A stretch of 64,000 bases of DNA from Lanius collurio (Eukaryota > Chordata > Aves > Passeriformes > Laniidae): contig JACBWW010000017.1 in assembly GCA_020086605.1 (NCBI GenBank), forward strand, positions 19,001,806 through 19,065,805, given 5' to 3'. The notes below the pieces were generated by a model. The model did not search any database and was not told where the DNA came from. It saw only the letters and a list, made by a program, of their open reading frames with translations. The first letter of the stretch is position 1; every line of letters begins with the position of its first letter. Both the position numbers and the translations under genes were made by a program. Shown one piece after another: positions 62,797 through 64,000 of this stretch.

Positions 62797-63335
62797 TGTG
62801 CAGCAGGTCTGGCTGGCATGGGGTTCATTCTCTTCATGGCAGCTTATATGATGCTGTGTTTTGAATTTGTGACGAAAACAATGCTGCTATATAGACTCTT
62901 CTGCTATTGCTAGGCAGCGTTTGTACAGCATCAAGGCTGCCTCTGTTTCTCCTGCTGCCAAACCACTGAATAGATCAGGGGTGCACAAGATGCACAAGGA
63001 GGGGATACAAGCAGATACAACCCAAACTGTCCAAAGCCATATTCCATGCCATATAACAATATGTTCAGCAATACAGTGGAGAGGAGTGGAGTGGAGGTAG
63101 GACAGCTGTCTTTTGTCTCAGGAACAGGCTGGGCATCTCTCTGTCTGTGGGAGGTGCAAGTGATTGCCTTTGCGTTACTTACCTTTTGTTTTCTTTCTCA
63201 TTCCACTTCTTTGCTTATAAAATTATCAACCCTTGAGTTTTCTCGTGTTTGCTCTTACTTTTGTGTTGTGTGGGTGTGAGTAAGCAGAGGTGCAGTGCTC
63301 AGATGCCTACAGGGGTTAACTCTCAACTTTGTGTC
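62797..63335 (+). mobile_element. Avian ERV solo LTR, sense orientation
   Basis: GGTCTGGCTGGCATGGGGTT, ATGATGCTGTGTTTTGAATT, ATTCCATGCCATATAACAAT and TTATCAACCCTTGAGTTTTC follow the order of the common bird LTR, in the opposite orientation to the copies at 30.5 and 49.7 kb. The TATA and poly(A) regions are degenerate. It ends near GGGGTTAACTC. Boundaries are approximate. Confidence 0.8.
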
Positions 63336-63339
63336 ATGG

Positions 63340-64000
63340 CCAAACCAAAAAGAATCCGCACCTTTGTGGGAAATTAACTGCTCACAAACACCACAAGGAA
63401 GCTGCCTAACAGGGACAGGACCTACACACATCAAGGTTAAAGGTGTTGTGTTTCACTTGCAGCCATTTCACCCCTGATGCAATGGTGTAAAGTAAGAATG
63501 AGACAGAAAACAAGTGACCTCATATGTTAATACATGAAATAAAGTGACCACGAGAGGGTACTAGAGGTGTAAAACCACGGGTGGCTCAGCAGGTCACCTC
63601 TAACCAGCAGTCGGATACAAGGCAGCAGGAAAAACACTTTCTTCCTGTTGTGCCTCTGGAACCATGTGTGTGAGCCTTAACCCACCCCTTCTTACCCCAC
63701 AGAATAGGCTTTGGCAACAGCAGCCAGGCTGGAGAGGCAATACCTGGGCCTGTTTGCCCTCTGGTCATCAGCAGGGACATGGAATATCAACAAGGGGAAA
63801 ATTTCCACTGGTTGATAAAAATTGGGATTTAATCACAATCACCAATAAAGCAACATAAAATACATCAGCTTTGAGAACTTTTTGCAGGAACAAGTTATGA
63901 TGTGGATGCAGATTACACAGGTACTGTTCTGCTATTGCCCAAGTTTAATTTTTGTCACTAATGCATTTTGCTAGCCGAGCTTAAAGGTCATGTCCCTAAG
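63340..64000. other. Intergenic, nothing recognised
   Basis: There is an AATAAA at about 63538 and two unrelated 60-codon frames. No gene or repeat is recognised before the end of the window. Confidence 0.45.

Noticed and set aside
50831..64000. First exons of CDK14
   Set aside because: The gene was expected from synteny, but no stretch reads as the CDK14 N-terminus or kinase exons.

Overview
The window is vertebrate nuclear DNA, most likely from a bird and probably a passerine. Genes are split by GT-AG introns. CR1 LINE 3' ends are present, as are LTRs of types I recognise from bird genomes. One SINE has a tRNA-Ile-derived head joined to a CR1-like tail, the TguSINE1 type known from songbirds. 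There is no sign of bacterial or plasmid organisation, and no CRISPR array.

Three protein-coding genes lie on the + strand in the order GTPBP10 - CLDN12 - PTTG1IP2. This is the order I recall for human 7q21.13, where CDK14 follows. GTPBP10 (about 1-4.1 kb) is represented only by its last four coding exons, which carry the GTPase G3-G5 motifs. CLDN12 has a CpG-island promoter/first exon (about 4.87-5.3 kb), one coding exon (9622-10359) and a long 3' UTR ending near 13.56 kb. PTTG1IP2 starts in a second CpG island (about 24.4-25.1 kb). It runs through seven coding exons to 48962, encodes a complete 181-residue type I membrane protein, and has several poly(A) signals between 49.3 and 50.8 kb.

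The regions 13.6-24.4 kb and 50.8-64 kb are intergenic. They hold a solo LTR (about 15.2-16.3 kb), CR1 fragments, a 10-N assembly gap (18698-18707), simple repeats, the SINE (60.0 kb) and another LTR (62.8-63.3 kb). I see no CDK14 exon before the window ends.

The three genes do not form a pathway. GTPBP10 acts in mitochondrial ribosome assembly, CLDN12 is a tight-junction claudin, and PTTG1IP2 is a small single-pass membrane protein. What links them is conserved synteny.

I found no clearly new biological system. The observations most worth checking are splicing and translation details. In PTTG1IP2 these are an in-frame 74-codon candidate terminal exon in intron 2, a 31-nt frame-shifting microexon in intron 4, and a NAGNAG acceptor. 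In CLDN12 there is a potential uORF that would overlap the start codon. The interspersed repeats and an exact 54-bp tandem duplication are also reported.
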